Assembly: GCA_038501625.1 (NCBI GenBank)
Contig: JAZAYU010000008.1
Span: forward strand, 12,152,938 to 12,216,937
DNA length: 64,000 nucleotides
Direction of reading: 5' to 3'
Origin: Corbicula japonica
Taxonomy: Eukaryota > Mollusca > Bivalvia > Venerida > Cyrenidae
A model generated the notes under the pieces. The model did not search any database. It saw only the letters and a list, made by a program, of their open reading frames with translations, and was not told the DNA's origin. Both the position numbers and the translations under genes were made by a program. This document shows, piece by piece, positions 1 to 12,862 of this stretch (positions are counted from its first letter, which is position 1; each line of letters begins with the position of its first letter).

Positions 1-129
1 TACTGTCTTAAAAATCCTGACTAAACTAATGTATTTTGTATTTATTTTACTCAGTTAATGCTTTGGCAGCTTTCATAAACATTAAAATAACTTGCAAACT
101 AAAATATTGTCAATAATGTATCCCAGTAC

Positions 130-378
130 CTCTCCATTTTCCAGGGGATTGAGTTTGGAGAAATATGATGTACAGCGGACCTCATCGTCTCTGAGGTAGT
201 CATAGGAGGGTTTCTCTTCCTTGGAAGGCAGGTTGTACAATCTCTTACAGTCTTCATCAGTGATTGCAAAGTATTGCCAAGGCTTGTATGTTACACCATC
301 TAACGATTTCTCAAGGATCCAGTTCCCAGGGCGTGGAGCGTTTGCTGCCTTCACTACTACATAAGCAACTTGGTAAAT
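130..378 (-). CDS. Laminin subunit alpha (alpha-1/2 type), LN-domain exon 2; gene continues past window start
   Basis: This exon encodes 83 residues in phase 0-0. It follows acceptor TTTTATTTCAG at its high-coordinate end and stops before a GTACTG donor after GAG (a weak donor, but the family alignment breaks just there). The product begins IYQVAYVVVKAANAPRPGNW and goes on with the laminin alpha landmarks LEKSLDG, YKPWQYFAITDEDC (Cys44), DDEVRCTSYFSKLNPLENGE (Cys69). These match the second half of the laminin N-terminal domain of alpha-1/alpha-2 chains. LN domains drive polymerisation of laminin trimers into the basement-membrane network outside the cell. It joins 16446-16756 (ending TITLDLGL) across a 16-kb intron with no frame break. 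The rest of LN, the LE repeats, the coiled coil and the G domains must lie before position 1. Assignment to laminin alpha is secure; the exact paralogue is inferred. Confidence 0.93.
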
Positions 379-3300
379 CTGAAATAAAATCCATCAAATA
401 AATGTTCTGCTATAAATTTATTGAAATCTTATTACACAGATTCTAACTAGTTCTAACTATCACATGATAAGCCAATATCTATTTATTCTTACAAATGATT
501 TCAGTAAAAAGATATTAACAATGTGCAATAATTTAGAGGTAACCTCACAAAAATAACCAACAAGTCACGGTTCTTAATTAAATAAAAACAAGTGTGTTGC
601 AATATCTAAAAATAAAACAACTTTATTAATTATACTGTACGAAAATAGGAACTATTTTCTTGCATCGCATCCACAGGTGATGTTAGGATTTTAACAGTTC
701 TTACTTTTAGACTGGTAGAGATTGTCATGGGTCTAACTGGCTCTAAAAATGTTTGCATCATAAAATATACAATATATCAATTTTACTTAATAAAATTTAT
801 GTAAGCATTTTTTGTTGTTGTTTTTTTGTTGTCTGGAAGAAAATACGAACCTCAGACTGTAAAAATGTCTCCCATCAACATTTATTTTCTTTAGAATAAC
901 AAATTTACATGTTGACATTAAGTCCATAATGACATGTCATGATTTGACTGCAGGGATATGCATGTTGATCTGTGTTTAAATTGATTGTTAAGTGGAAGTG
1001 TGCATGTGGTGATTAAGTGGATCAGTGGTATATTCCCAATATAAAACAAACCATAAGTGTTAAGACAAATTATTTTCATCAAATACTATGAAGTTAAGCT
1101 AATAACCTCCAAATGATTCACTCAATTTCATTTTTACATAACTTCAAATGTGCTATATTCATTTTAATACAACTCAAGCTATAAATTTGAAATTTACACA
1201 AAATGAACTCAGAACCCATTTGTATGATGTATGATTTTATGCACAATTTGCTACATCATTTTAAAAGAAATCATAATTATTTATGATCAATCATAAAACA
1301 TATCAAAGGCAAAATCTTCCTCAGGAAATTACTCAAATTGAAATTTCAACTTCAAAACTAGTCAATCAATAAATTTCGATGAAATTTGGTCAATTATAAA
1401 TAATTTTGACATCATTACCCTCGTCTGGTAAACTTTATTCTCATCATTTTCTTTCAGTAGTTTTGCTGAGTTAAAGTATTGTACAATGTTAAGGTCTCAT
1501 TTTAAAGCAAGTATCTGGTTTAGATAGTTTTTGATACACAAAAAGATATTAATGGCATTCCCATGATTACAAACTGCACCACATCATGAAGTACTTAGGA
1601 TTTAATTCAGGAGCAGATAATTGATTGTTTCCTATTATTCTCAGTGTTTGCAGCTGGTTCATTTTAAAATGATAGATTTATTCACTAGATAAAGAATTTG
1701 TATGGCAAGTTAACGAAACCATTTTTTGTAGCAGTAATCTACATAAATTATAATGCAAATGGTGGTAAACAATAAACCTTAACCATGACAGGGCACTGCA
1801 AAAACTAGAAGCTTTGTAATAATGTCATCATTTTATAGGAGTTTATCAATCAATTTACACAACTGTTATTGTGAATACTAGTAAATGAACAAATTTGTGT
1901 CTATAGAAGACCCTATGCAAAATTTGAGACATCTTTATAGTGGCTTAGCTTCAGCTCTGAGCTGAAAGTGTTAAACATAGAAATGGTTCTTCTTTATCAT
2001 TCTGGCTCTATTATACCAGCTGCACGCTCTTTTAAGAAATTCTTAACCCATACACCACTTACACATTTGTTTTGTCATTTCTTGTATAAGTGATTAAAGT
2101 TAAAAGTTTAAGTCCACTGGAACAAATCAAAATAGATTAAATCTTGATTTGTCCCCTACAAATTTTTTCTTCAAATTGTTAAATCTGATGAAAAGCCAAA
2201 AGGTTAAAGGTGAGCAAAATAAATTTTCTCTTGAAAGAGCCAATCAGCACTGAATTGAGTAAAACCCGTGACCTGTGGACAGCCAGGTCTTCCTGAAGAG
2301 GATTATTCAAATGTCCCATTGAGGCTGTTGAATACTAGCTCTCTAAAGCTCAGCATTATTGACAACCCTAATCAGATGTTTGTATGGCTATTTGAGTTTG
2401 ATAAATCATCTGACCAAGTCAGTAATTGACTGTAAAAGATGTTTGATCACTTTCAGTCCATTTAAGCGCACTTGTCCTGACAGGTGGTCAATCTATCTCA
2501 CCATGATGTCCCTCCAGCAAGATAGGATGCTGAAAACACCCAGTCATCTATCTCATTGGTTTTTCAATAACTTTTTAGTAGTGAATTTATCATTTTTCAT
2601 CCGCACTCCCAAACCTTAATCCATGAAACTGATATTTGTCTTCCCAAAAAAATAACAAATTTCTGAAGTTCAAGGAAAGGACCAATAGGTTTTCCAAGAA
2701 TCTATTCAAACAGAGGTACTGTGTCAAAGGTTTTAGTTTCTTGTATTGTAAACAGAGTAGAAATGTGCTTTCTATTTCAACTGATTGTAACATAATTATT
2801 TAACTCCGGCAACTCAACGGAATTGTGGCCTTACATTTGTACAATGAAGGTAAATGTTGGACAAAGTGACAGAAGAATTGTACTTCCAATCACCAAGTAA
2901 TACTTTAAAAATATGAATGCTACCTACAATGAAACACATTTCTTGCCATTATTTGGTTCTTATTTATTTCTTGGGGATTAATACCTAGGCTTTATAAACT
3001 GAAAATTAAGCTAAGCACCAGTTAACCAGTTTGTACACTGCTCTTGAACACCATTCTGGGTCTACATTGCACACTGATCAGGGTTTACACTGGTCATGCA
3101 GGTTGATTAGGGACTACACTGGTTGCATGGTTCCAGTAAAATATACTCTTACCAGTCAATTTTTAAGGAAATTAAAAATTAATGACACCTACATCAGATT
3201 TATTTGAGAATTTGTATCTGAATACCTGATGTGAACAATGACCTAGTTCTTGGGTATCGTTATTATAACTCATAAATCTATGCTTTAAGTATTACTTCAG

Positions 3301-4100
3301 AGATCAATGACACAGAGAATACAGTTAATCATGCACTTTATATTCTCCCTAAGTACAAAAAGATCAGAGGAAAAAGGCAGGCACTTAGAAGTTGCATCTG
3401 TATGAAGCCTCGGTAATATGAATCAATGCAACTTTGTAGACCAGGGTCAAACGCAAGATTTCCAGAAAGGGAGTTTATTGGGGGCAGTCTTAGGTTAGGT
3501 TCATGGTAAGTTTCACCTTTCTAGTTAAATTCCTCATCAAAATTTTGCTGCCTAAAAGGTTGGTTTAAGCAACCCCACTGAACCTCATCTGGAACTGCCC
3601 CTGCAGTCTCCAAACTTGCATTTTTAACAAAGACCTTATCTAGAGGCACTTCATGACTTGTCTCTCAAAAATATTTTATAAAACATGCAAAAGTAGTAAT
3701 AAAACTGCAAGGCATTAGACAAATATAATTAAAGTTCAGCTTCCAATGCATCTGTTCAATTAAAACAATTAAAAGACCATGAAGTAAAATCTGGAACCAA
3801 TGAGCACCTGTGTGGTCCATCAGGAAGTCATACAGTGATTGTTGTTAACCAGTACTGTATTATGGATCTGGATGGCATACAGATTCCAAAATGTCTTTCT
3901 GTTTTGGTCCTAGGACCTTTACTTTACCCTTGGATCATAGTAAGCATCCGTCATAAAATGGTTTCCTTACATGATCAATGTTGTCAGACGAGCCCCCAGA
4001 AATGATGGTTACCTTGTCCTTTGTGCTCTATCACAAACATGTCAGTCACTAGAGCTTCTGCTGATACCAACAGGAAAATATGTATTGTCTTTTAAATATA

Positions 4101-4504
4101 TTTTAAGTGACCTTAACCCTAACCTTAAATGACTTGTACATACAGCTGATCATTTGAGACAGGGACACCTTTGTTGAAAGTAAATTAGGTAAATTAGGAT
4201 AAAGATCACCCCCACCTCCCCGCCCGCCAAAAATAAGTCATGAGAAGTGATATTTAATGCTTCTTTAATCAAAACTAACATTTCTTATATTTTTCTTCTA
4301 GTTCCATTTCACCTTAGCAGGTGTCATTGTAATTAAATATCACCTGTCAATCATATTCAATATGGAAATATAGATCATAGATTATAAATCATGACACCTT
4401 TGTTTTCAATAGTCAGAAGATCTTTATCCTAATTTACCTAATTAACTTTCAACAAAGGTATCCCTCACTCAAATGATCAGCTGTATGTAGAGGTCACTTA
4501 AAAT
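4101..4504. mobile_element. Foldback or MITE with ~90-bp terminal inverted repeats
   Basis: The left arm (about 4101-4207) and right arm (about 4420-4504) are inverted copies. Both contain TTTTAAGTGACC, TACAGCTGATCATTTGAG, CCTTTGTTGAAAGT and TTAGGTAAATTAGGATAAAG when the right arm is read on the minus strand. The left arm has about 20 extra bases (CTTAACCCTAACC followed by a second TTAAATGACTT), which look like a local duplication. The ~210-bp centre has no coding potential. This is a non-autonomous DNA element; the superfamily cannot be told because the target duplication is unclear. Confidence 0.75.
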
Positions 4505-7170
4505 GGTCTGAACAGACACTGCATAATAGTGACTCAACGCTCGTCTGCCTCTAAGTTCTGGCAGACTTTCAGAATTAATAATGATTTTATTGAAACTTTA
4601 TACTATTTTATTGACCTGTAAAAAGGTTGTCTACAAACTACTAATTACTATAAAATTTTTACTACTTGTTTAACTATTTTTAAAACATAGAGAAACAAAA
4701 TGTAATATTGTCTATGAATAAAAAGCACATGTATGTTGCAGTCTCATCACCCAGGATTGGAAAAGAATACCCGGAATTGAATTTCCCCATTAATAATGGC
4801 CTACACAGAAGTGCTAGTTGAGCAACATGAAATGGTGTTCAGGATACTGAAGGCAAAATCATAATGTACACTGAAAATGGAAACCAATCTCAAAGCTCAA
4901 TTTGTTACTGGTCAGTTTGAAGCTTAAGATCTGAAACAGATTTCCAATCTCAGTTTTATGAAAGCAGATTCCATGCATGTCTTAAACTAAGAATCTGCCG
5001 CAGTACTATGAGTTACTAAGGCTTGGTAGACAGGATTAATGAATGAAAGTATTTACATGAGTTGATGAATCACTTGATAAAATTAGTTATCAGATGACAT
5101 GGCAACACACTGTAATCTGTCTACAGGTCCTAATCATTGGAGTAGGAATAGCAATTGAGCCGAGATACTGGATTCCCACACATGTCAAATTAAAGTACAT
5201 GAGCTGTAACCCCACCAGGCATGGACAAATTACTCAATTACCATTTCCTCATGCCAATTTTAAACATGCCCATGCCTTGCAATGCATCTGTTTTCCAAGT
5301 GTATATAACATTGTGAATTACCAGTTAATTTAGGACCAAGCAGTTTTGTCACATTGAGACCACAGCAGACCAAGTGACTGATCAAGTTCAACATCATTAA
5401 TTATCCAGTGTAAAAAGTATGTTAATAAAATCTTGTTAAACAAACAGGCTGATTCAAACTGATATAATGCTGAGTCCATTACATTTCTTTAGGAGATAAA
5501 GGCTTGAACTGCCACAAGGCTTAGAGCACCCCCCTACACCCATATCTCCCCACCTCTACTGCGGGACTCAAACTCTCAACCTTTTTCCCCATTTCCTAAA
5601 TGGCTTTAAAAAAGACACTTCATTGTGCATTTTCTATTGGGAAATTTTTACCCATTAATTCTGATACTCGATCTTGAAGATTTACAATATTATCTTTTTT
5701 GGGCATTTCTTTCGAAACTGGTCTATAAATCTCTATACAACTGCAATTAAAATGTTTAAATTTCCAAAAATGGCCATGAACACAGCCACCCACATACTCT
5801 CTATTATCACGATTTGCAAAATGTCCCTGCTAAGCTGACTAATTTATCCTATATCATATCTTAAAAATGCAAATGAATGAATCCAGCTTTATTTACATTG
5901 AACATGCCCTGAGATTGAAATCAGCTGATAAAGATCAATGAATTCATGTTCCTACATACTTGAGACTGTGTTAATTTCTTTACTCGGATCAATATTGGTT
6001 CAGGTTATAGATTGATCCCAGTACTCAAACAGTTTTGTTTTCAAAGTTCATTGACAATTACAAATTCGGGTTCTGGGTGAGGCCTAAATGCTCAAAAGGA
6101 TACTGACTCATATTTTTAACATTTTAACATGTACCATGTATGTTCCCCCATACACAATTTTTAATCATCTCTGTATATTATTTCAATCTTTTCAGTGTAA
6201 ATTAATGAGAGATAAAAGTCCAGTTTTTATGATTAAAAAAAATTTATCTATGCTTTAAAACCTGATGTTTTTGGCTGCTGTCCTAAAAAAATTATTATTT
6301 AAATGATTAAAAAAACTGATTTTTTTTTCAGTAAGTTTTGCCATAATTTTAACGAAATGACAGATCTGTCCCACAAATAATTTTTTTAATAAAATAATTA
6401 TTGGCAACAATTTTCTGGGATACAATAAACTATTCAAAAAAGTTGGTATGACAAGTTGAAAGGTTCATCTGCAATAGGAGGCTAAAACTTTGAAACCCTG
6501 ATATTTATCTACAATACAGAGGACAGCACAATATCCCGTCTCAAAACTCTTTTTTTAAGTTCATTCACAAATTTCAGAAAACCTTTGCCTATTTCATAAC
6601 TGAATAAAATATTTCTATAATTTCATCAAAATCTTACACCAACTGGAAGGTTAACATAAATAAATTTAAAAAGAATTTAATACAAATACAAGTCAACCTA
6701 CTGTGTTATTATTCAGTCTCTATATAATAAAAAATTACTCAAATTGCCATTTAAATAAAATTTCTCCCCATTCTCTGCCTTCTTACTTTACATCATAACA
6801 ACAAATGAAATTAACCTTTACAAGCTTTTTTAATTTTGATTTAAAAGATTTTAATTTCAATTGAATGTTTAAACAGTTGAAAAAAGAAGAGACTCCTCAT
6901 AATAGTCGCCTATAGTCTGTTTCAAAATTTAAGTGGTTGAAAATTGAAGACCTGCTGACAACCGATATCTGGGTTTGTTATCACTATAAACCATTTATGA
7001 TTTAAGGGGGTATTGTTATACCCTGTCAACACCTTGTGGGCAGTTTGAAGAGCTTGATAGGCCTCTATCAAGTAGATCTTGAGGACAAACATACTGTCGG
7101 AGTCAAACAAGATTGCTTTCTGTACTGTATAATAGGTCACTGACATCACTATCATCATTATCAAAATCTG

Positions 7171-7302
7171 GCCCAAAGATTATAAATCTGAGAGTGAAAA
7201 CCAGTCTCAAATCTCAAGCATCTGATTGGCTGAAATGGAGACCAGTCATCAGATGCTTGAGACTTGAGACTGGTTTCAAATCTCAGTTTTATAATCTTCA
7301 GA
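7171..7302. mobile_element. Palindromic ~140-bp MITE, family P, copy 1
   Basis: A near-complete hairpin. The left arm runs GATTATAAATCTGAGAG then CCAGTCTCAAATCTCAAGC, and the right arm is its inverse, ending CAGTTTTATAATCTTC. The centre contains the CTGATTGGCTGAAATGG motif shared with copies at 13807, 14134, 49853 and 56274. Confidence 0.8.
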
Positions 7303-7485
7303 ACAGAAACCTGGTACTGCAAAACTATCTGAGGGATATAACTTCAAATCTTTAATATTTTGATTCATTTAGAACAAATTTTTAAGCAGTTAAGAAGGAA
7401 TATTTGCCAAGTTTCACTCTATTTCAGAAGTCTTGATTCCTCATTTACCAAATAATTAAAGACATTTCAAATCCTGTATCATAAA

Positions 7486-8380
7486 AAAACTAGAATCTGT
7501 TTTTGTGAAAAACGCATGTCTCCCCCGTCGCCCTATTGAATGAAGGCCAAGGAAGTGATATCCCCTTTTTGAACCGGAAGCCTGTGTCATTTATTATGGT
7601 ATAATGAACATGCACATATATATATGTTAACTCTACGGGCCCCTGTGATGTTGAAGTCTGACCTAAATACCCAAAGTAAACAGGGTTCTTCAAGGCTGTA
7701 ACAGCAACCATTGTATGAAGTTTGTAGGCTCTAGGTAAAATAAAACTCCAGTTAGTGAGAGGAATCCATTTTCACTCATAGGGCCCCTCTGACCTTGACC
7801 TTTGACCTACTGACCCCAAAATCAATAGGAGTCCTCTACTCAATAAGGACATCCATCGTATGAAGTTTGAAGGCTCTGGGAGAAATAGAACTCCTGTTAT
7901 TGAGTGGAAATGTTTTTCACACTTCGGGCCCCTGTGACCTTGACCTTCAACCTACTGACCCCAAAATCAAGGGTTCTTCTACTCAATAAGGGCTATCACC
8001 CTATGAAGTTTGAAGGCTCTGGGTCAAAGGGTACTCAAGTTATTGAGCGGAAACTGTTTTCACACTTCGGGCCCCTGTGACCTTGACCTTTTACCTACTG
8101 ACCCCAAAATCAATAGGGTTGTTCTACTCAATAAGGGCTATCACCCTATGAAATTTGAAGGCTCTTGGTCAAAAGGTACTCGAGTTATTGAGCGGAAACA
8201 GTTTTCACACTTCTGGCCCCTGTGACCTTGACCTTTGACCTACTGACCCCAAAATCAATAGGGTTCTTCTACTCAATAAGGGCTATCACCCTATGAAGTT
8301 TGAAGGCTCTGGGTCAAAGGGTACTCCAGTTATTGAGCGGAAACGAAGTGTGACAGACGGACTGACGGACAAGGCAAAAA
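7486..8380 (+). mobile_element. Helitron-like element with ~145-bp tandem core, copy A
   Basis: It starts AACTAGAATCTGTTTTTGTG followed by AAAAACGCATGTCTCCCCC. It continues as about five ~145-bp monomers, each with CCTGTGACCTTGACC, TACTGACCCCAAAATCAA, AATAAGGGCTATCACCCTAT and TTGAAGGCTCTGGGTCAAA. It ends with GACAGACGGACTGACGGAC and runs straight into copy B. It has the same leader and monomer type as 8381-9838 and 58445-59870, but the monomers are in a different order. No coding capacity. Confidence 0.8.
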
Positions 8381-9838
8381 CAACTAGATTTTTTTTTTGA
8401 AAAACGCATGTCTCCCCCCTGCGCCCCCCCCCCTCCCACCCCCCCCCCCCCTGCGCCCAGACCCCTGTGACCTTGACCTTTGACCTTCTGATCCCATAAT
8501 CAATAGGGTTCTTCTACTCAATAAGGGCTATTACCCTATTTAGTTTGAATGCTCTGGGTCAAGCGGTACTCCAGTAATTGACCGGATACGGGTTTTACTC
8601 TTCGGGGCCCCTGTGACCTTGACCTTTGACCTACTGACCCCAAAATCAATAGGAGTCCTCTACTCAATAAGGACATCCATCGTATGAAGTTTGAATGGTC
8701 TGGGTAAAATAGAACTCCTTTTATTGAATGGAAACGGTTTTCACTCTTCAGGCCCCTGTGACCTTGACCTTTGACCTACTGACCCCAAAATCAATAGGGT
8801 TCTTCTAATCAATAAGGGCTATCACCCTATGAATTTTGAAGGCTGTGGGTCAAACGGTACTCCAGTTATTGAGCGGAAACGGTTTTCACTCTTCAGGCCC
8901 CTGTGACCTTGACCTTTGACCTACTGACCCCAAAATCAATAGTGTTCTTCTACTCTATAATGGCTATCAACCTATGAAGTTTGAAGTCCCTGGGTCAAAG
9001 GGTACTCAAGTTATGGAGCAGAAACGGTTTTCACTCTTCGGGCCCCTGTGACCTTGACCTACTGACATCAAAATCAATAGGGTTCTTCTACTCAATAAGG
9101 GCTGTCATCCTATGAAGTTTGAAGGCTCTTGGTCAAAGGGTACTCGAATTATTGAGCGGAAACGGTTTTCACTCTTCGGGCCCCTGTGAACTTGACCTTT
9201 GACCTACTGACCCCAAAATCAGTAGGGTTCTTCTACTCAATAAGGGCTATCACCCTATGAAGTTTGAAAGCTCTGGGTCAAAGGGTACTCAAATTATTGA
9301 GCGGAAACGGTTTTCACTCTTCCGGTCACTTTGACCTTGACCTTTGAACTACTGACCCCAAAATCAATAGGGTTCTTCTACTCAATAAGGGCTGTCATCC
9401 TATGAAGTTTGAAGGCTCTGGGTCAAAAGGTACTTGAGTTATTGAGCGGAAACGGTTTTCACTCTTCGGGTCACTGTGACCTTGACCTTTGACCTACTGA
9501 CCCCAAAATCAATAGGGTTCTTCTACTCAATAAGGGCTATCACCCTATGAAGTTTGGAGGCTTTGGGTCAAAGGGTACTCGAGTTATTGAGCAGAAACGG
9601 TTTTCACTCTTTGGGTCACTGTGACCTTGACCTTTGACCTACCGACCCCAAAATCAATAGGGTTCTTCTACTCAATAAGGGCTATCACCCTATGAAGTTT
9701 GAAGGCTCTGGGTCAAAGTGTACTCGAGTTATTGAGCGAAAACGAAGTGTGACAGACGGACAGGGCAAAAACAATATGTCTCCCTCAGAGGGGGGGGGGA
9801 GACATAATATGTCTCTTCCATAGGGGGGGGGGGAGACG
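8381..9838 (+). mobile_element. Helitron-like element with ~145-bp tandem core, copy B
   Basis: A leader (AACTAGATTTTTTTTTTG, then AAAAACGCATGTCTCCCCC) is followed by expanded C-runs (8417-8456) and nine ~145-bp monomers. Then come GACAGACGGACAGGGC and a terminal TGTCTCCC...GGGGGAGACA inverted repeat with a long G-run, which is itself duplicated at 9780-9838. The order of diverged monomers matches the element at 58445-59870 almost unit for unit, so the whole array moved as one piece. Each monomer contains a TGACCTTTGACCT motif. Confidence 0.85.
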
Positions 9839-9839
9839 T

Positions 9840-10189
9840 AATTCATTAGCCAAGCTAAAGGATGGTATAAAAAAAATGTTTGACCTAAATAAGAATTGAG
9901 TTTCATTTAATATAACCGTTAGGTGTTTTAAAGTGTGTGCCATAAGTGTAGATCCAGAACAGGATCTGCCCTGTTCGATTATTGGTCAGAAATAACCTAA
10001 AATAAAAAACAGAGCAGATCTTGATCAGATGGCACAAATTGTGCCAGCTGGTCTGGATTTAAAATGTTTACCCATGCCATAAAGAAGTATATATGGAGGA
10101 AAGGGTTAAGATAATTCATTAGCCAAGCTAATGCATGTTAAGAAAAATGTCTGAACTGAAAGGTAATCGCTAGTTTTATTTAATATAAT
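9840..10189. repeat. ~75-bp direct repeats flanking a MITE
   Basis: The segments 9840-9912 and 10111-10189 are diverged direct copies. Both start AATTCATTAGCCAAGCTAA and end TTTAATATAA, with similar A-rich sequence between. The piggyBac-like MITE at 9927-10109 lies between them. They may be target-derived sequence duplicated after the MITE inserted. Confidence 0.6.
9927..10109. mobile_element. TTAA-flanked palindromic MITE, truncated left arm
   Basis: It contains the family landmarks GTGTAGATCCAGA, GGTCAGAAATAACCTAA, GATCAGATGGCAC and GCTGGTCTGGAT, and ends TATATGGAGGAAAGGGTTAA. The left TTAACCC end is missing or degraded. Confidence 0.7.
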
Positions 10190-10810
10190 GAACACAAATC
10201 TTTTTATGACAGTGTTATCTCTTTTAAAGCCTTATAAGTTAACCAGAATAAAACAATTAAATCTTGACATGCATATGTTAGGACTAAAGTCATAGTAATA
10301 AAAATATTTGTTCAACATGTCAACTATTTATGCCACACACAAATCTTTACTTTTGGCACTATCGGTCAAATTCCTTTCAATCCATTTAATCTTAAACATA
10401 AATCAAAAATTGATATACATGGATAATAGTATTTACAAAGCAATAAAATGCTAAAATGCTTACATGGCATGTATAGAAGTACACTTATTCCTGATGTTAA
10501 AAAACCAATTCAAGGATATAACGATACAGAAGGTAGGCACCAAACCCTCCAAAGAATCTTTGCCGATGTAAAAATCCAGAAAAACCTAGAAAGTCTATGT
10601 TACATCTATAGATTAAATACCATGGCACCTAAACTAGCAACATAAAGCTGATGGTTAAGACTATCTGTAAATAAAATGAAGTTGAGGAAAACTGACCAGT
10701 ACAGTAAAATCTCTAGATATGACCCCCACCACAGGTCCTGTCCTGTAAGTCCTGCCTAACTGTAGATACAACAGTACTGAGCCAAGCACTCACAGAACCT
10801 TGCTTTAAGT

Positions 10811-10930
10811 GTAGTAGATTTCGTACCAGCGGCCTCGGTAGCTCAATTGGTAGAGCGACGGCACGGTAAGCCGGAGGTCCGAGGTTCCAATCCTGGTCGA
10901 GGCTACTCTTTCCAACCCAAATCTGCCACA
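10811..10930 (+). repeat. tRNA-derived repeat (SINE head or pseudo-tRNA), copy 1
   Basis: Positions 10832-10904 fold roughly as a tRNA: acceptor GCCTCGG pairs with TCGAGGC (one G-U), D arm GCTC...GAGC, anticodon loop ACGGTAA (would read GGT, Thr). The universal U33 is C, and the B box is changed to GGTTCCAATCC. There is no CCA and no clear terminator. The surrounding 120 bp is copied at 11071-11190. These defects argue for a tRNA-derived repeat, not a working tRNA gene. Confidence 0.65.
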
Positions 10931-11070
10931 TTGGCGCTGCGAACAGGGTGATTACCCTTGGAGCTCTATCGGGCGAAGCATGTTTGGCTGGGGTATTCGC
11001 CTCGAACTTGGGCAGAAACATGCACATTTCCAAGTAAGTTGGAAATGTCTCGTATAAATGGGAAGGAAAT

Positions 11071-11190
11071 GTAGTAGATTTCGTACCAGCGGCCTCGGTA
11101 GCTCAATTGGTAGAGCGACGGCACAGTAAGCCGGAGGTCCGAGGTTCGAATCCTGGTCGAGGCTACTCTTTCCAACCCAAATCTGCCACA
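11071..11190 (+). repeat. tRNA-derived repeat, copy 2
   Basis: This is a near-identical 120-bp copy of 10811-10930, 260 bp further on. The tRNA-like body is at 11092-11164. Here the B box GGTTCGAATCC is intact and the anticodon loop is ACAGTAA (AGT, Thr), but C33 still replaces U33 and the anticodon stem has an A-G mismatch. It could be a weak Pol III template; a functional threonine tRNA is less likely. Confidence 0.65.
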
Positions 11191-12862
11191 AAGTAACCTG
11201 TAGATACAACCTTTTTGAGTGAAACACTTTCAAAGGACCTTGCCTATCTGAAGTTACAAAATTGTTGATTAAACACTTTTAAAGGACCTTTATTAAGTGT
11301 AGATACAAAATTGTTGATTGCAATCCTCCTGAAGGTCCTTGCCTATAGATACAACCATACAAAGCAAAAACCTCCAGTAAGTCCTGTAACCTATTTATAC
11401 AGTGCTTAGAAGTGGAAATATCTTATTCATGATACTGAAATTCCTTATGATTCTTGAAATTAATAGCCCAGATTCTGTGGAACATCCAGAATTATTAAAT
11501 TGCACATCATTAAATGATCATTAAAGACTGCATGTTTAATATAAGGTGATTTTTCTGATACAGGTTCATAAAACCTATTCCAAGCTAGACCAACCAAACT
11601 GCCCTGTGTTTTTGTTTGTTTCATTTGAATAAATAGACCATTTTGTTTACATTTCATGAAAGCTCTTTTAGGTGCAGGGGAAAACAGCTGAAATATATGA
11701 TGATAGAAAGTGGGCAAGCATTTCTGGATGCCAAATTTGACAAATGCAAAGCTGCACCAAATATATGACAATATAATGACATAAGTCAGTAGGCATTTGA
11801 CAGTTACAGTCTATAGCATGGGAAAGAGAAGGTGCATCCGGATGTTTTGTGGTTAAGGTGTCATTCTATGAATGGATTTTAGTTTGTGTATCATTGATAT
11901 ATTGCAGAACATGCACATGAACCTATAATTTCAAAGATAACATTTGATCTAGTTACACATATAATCATATGATGTTAAGATGTGTTAAAACAACCGCCCA
12001 CAACAAAACATTGAATCATTTAATGCAAGATCATTTGCATTATGCAATTTTCAAGGACAACTTGATATAAAATTGTAATAATTCGACCACTGTCACGATG
12101 CAGTTATACCAAGACTGGGATGATCTTCTACAAACACAGCCGATACCATATAAGCATATATATAATGTCTATTAAAACAACACTGTCTCCTTTCATCAAC
12201 TAGACAGTGTCTCCTAATTGGCAAACTGAAAAATCTTAGATAACATCAAACATGAGACATAATACTTTAAGTGCTTCACCCAGCAGTGCTTCAAATGTAA
12301 ATCAATTCACACTGGCCACAAACCAAACTGAATTCAGAAAATATTTTAACCTCAAATTGTCTGCTAATGGTAACTGTTCTACCAATTTAACTGTAACTAA
12401 GACACCCTATTAATAGCAGAGTTATCCCACAAATGGCTGCAATGCAGAATTATTATTCAGCACATGAATTACCAGTATTATTGACAGAACTGTGATGGCT
12501 CTGGTGTTGATGATTTCAAACAGGTGTTACAAATACATGATATGACTTCTACTTTATCCTAACATTGCACAAACTTGACATAAAACCTTCTTTAGCTGAG
12601 CATCTAACAATTTTTAAAAGTCATTCAGATAGGGATAATAACTTCATTGAAGTCTTTTAGGTCCGCATACACACACATGTTCTTTTATCTATAAATAATG
12701 GTAACCTTTATGGAATTTAATATGCAACTTCTCTTAAATTTAACTTCAATGTGATTAACCCTGCCTGTGTGTTCTCTTTTAGTCTTTTAATTCAATATTT
12801 TAAGACATAATGTTACCCAGTCTCTTGTAACTCTAATTGAGTGGCATTGTACAATTTTAGTA

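Noticed and set aside
4111..4124. Telomere-like TTAACCCTAACC
   Set aside because: Only two imperfect units, within the arm of a foldback element.
6255..6437. 60-90-codon frames scattered in introns
   Set aside because: Low-complexity, no domains, no phase-compatible splice sites; expected by chance in AT-rich DNA.
8417..8456. C-rich tracts as a regulatory element
   Set aside because: They are expanded ends of a Helitron-like element (as are the G-runs at 9785-9835) and may be sequencing-length artefacts.
10832..11164. Two functional tRNA-Thr genes
   Set aside because: C33 instead of U33 in both, a B-box mutation in the first, stem mismatches, and duplication inside a longer repeat.
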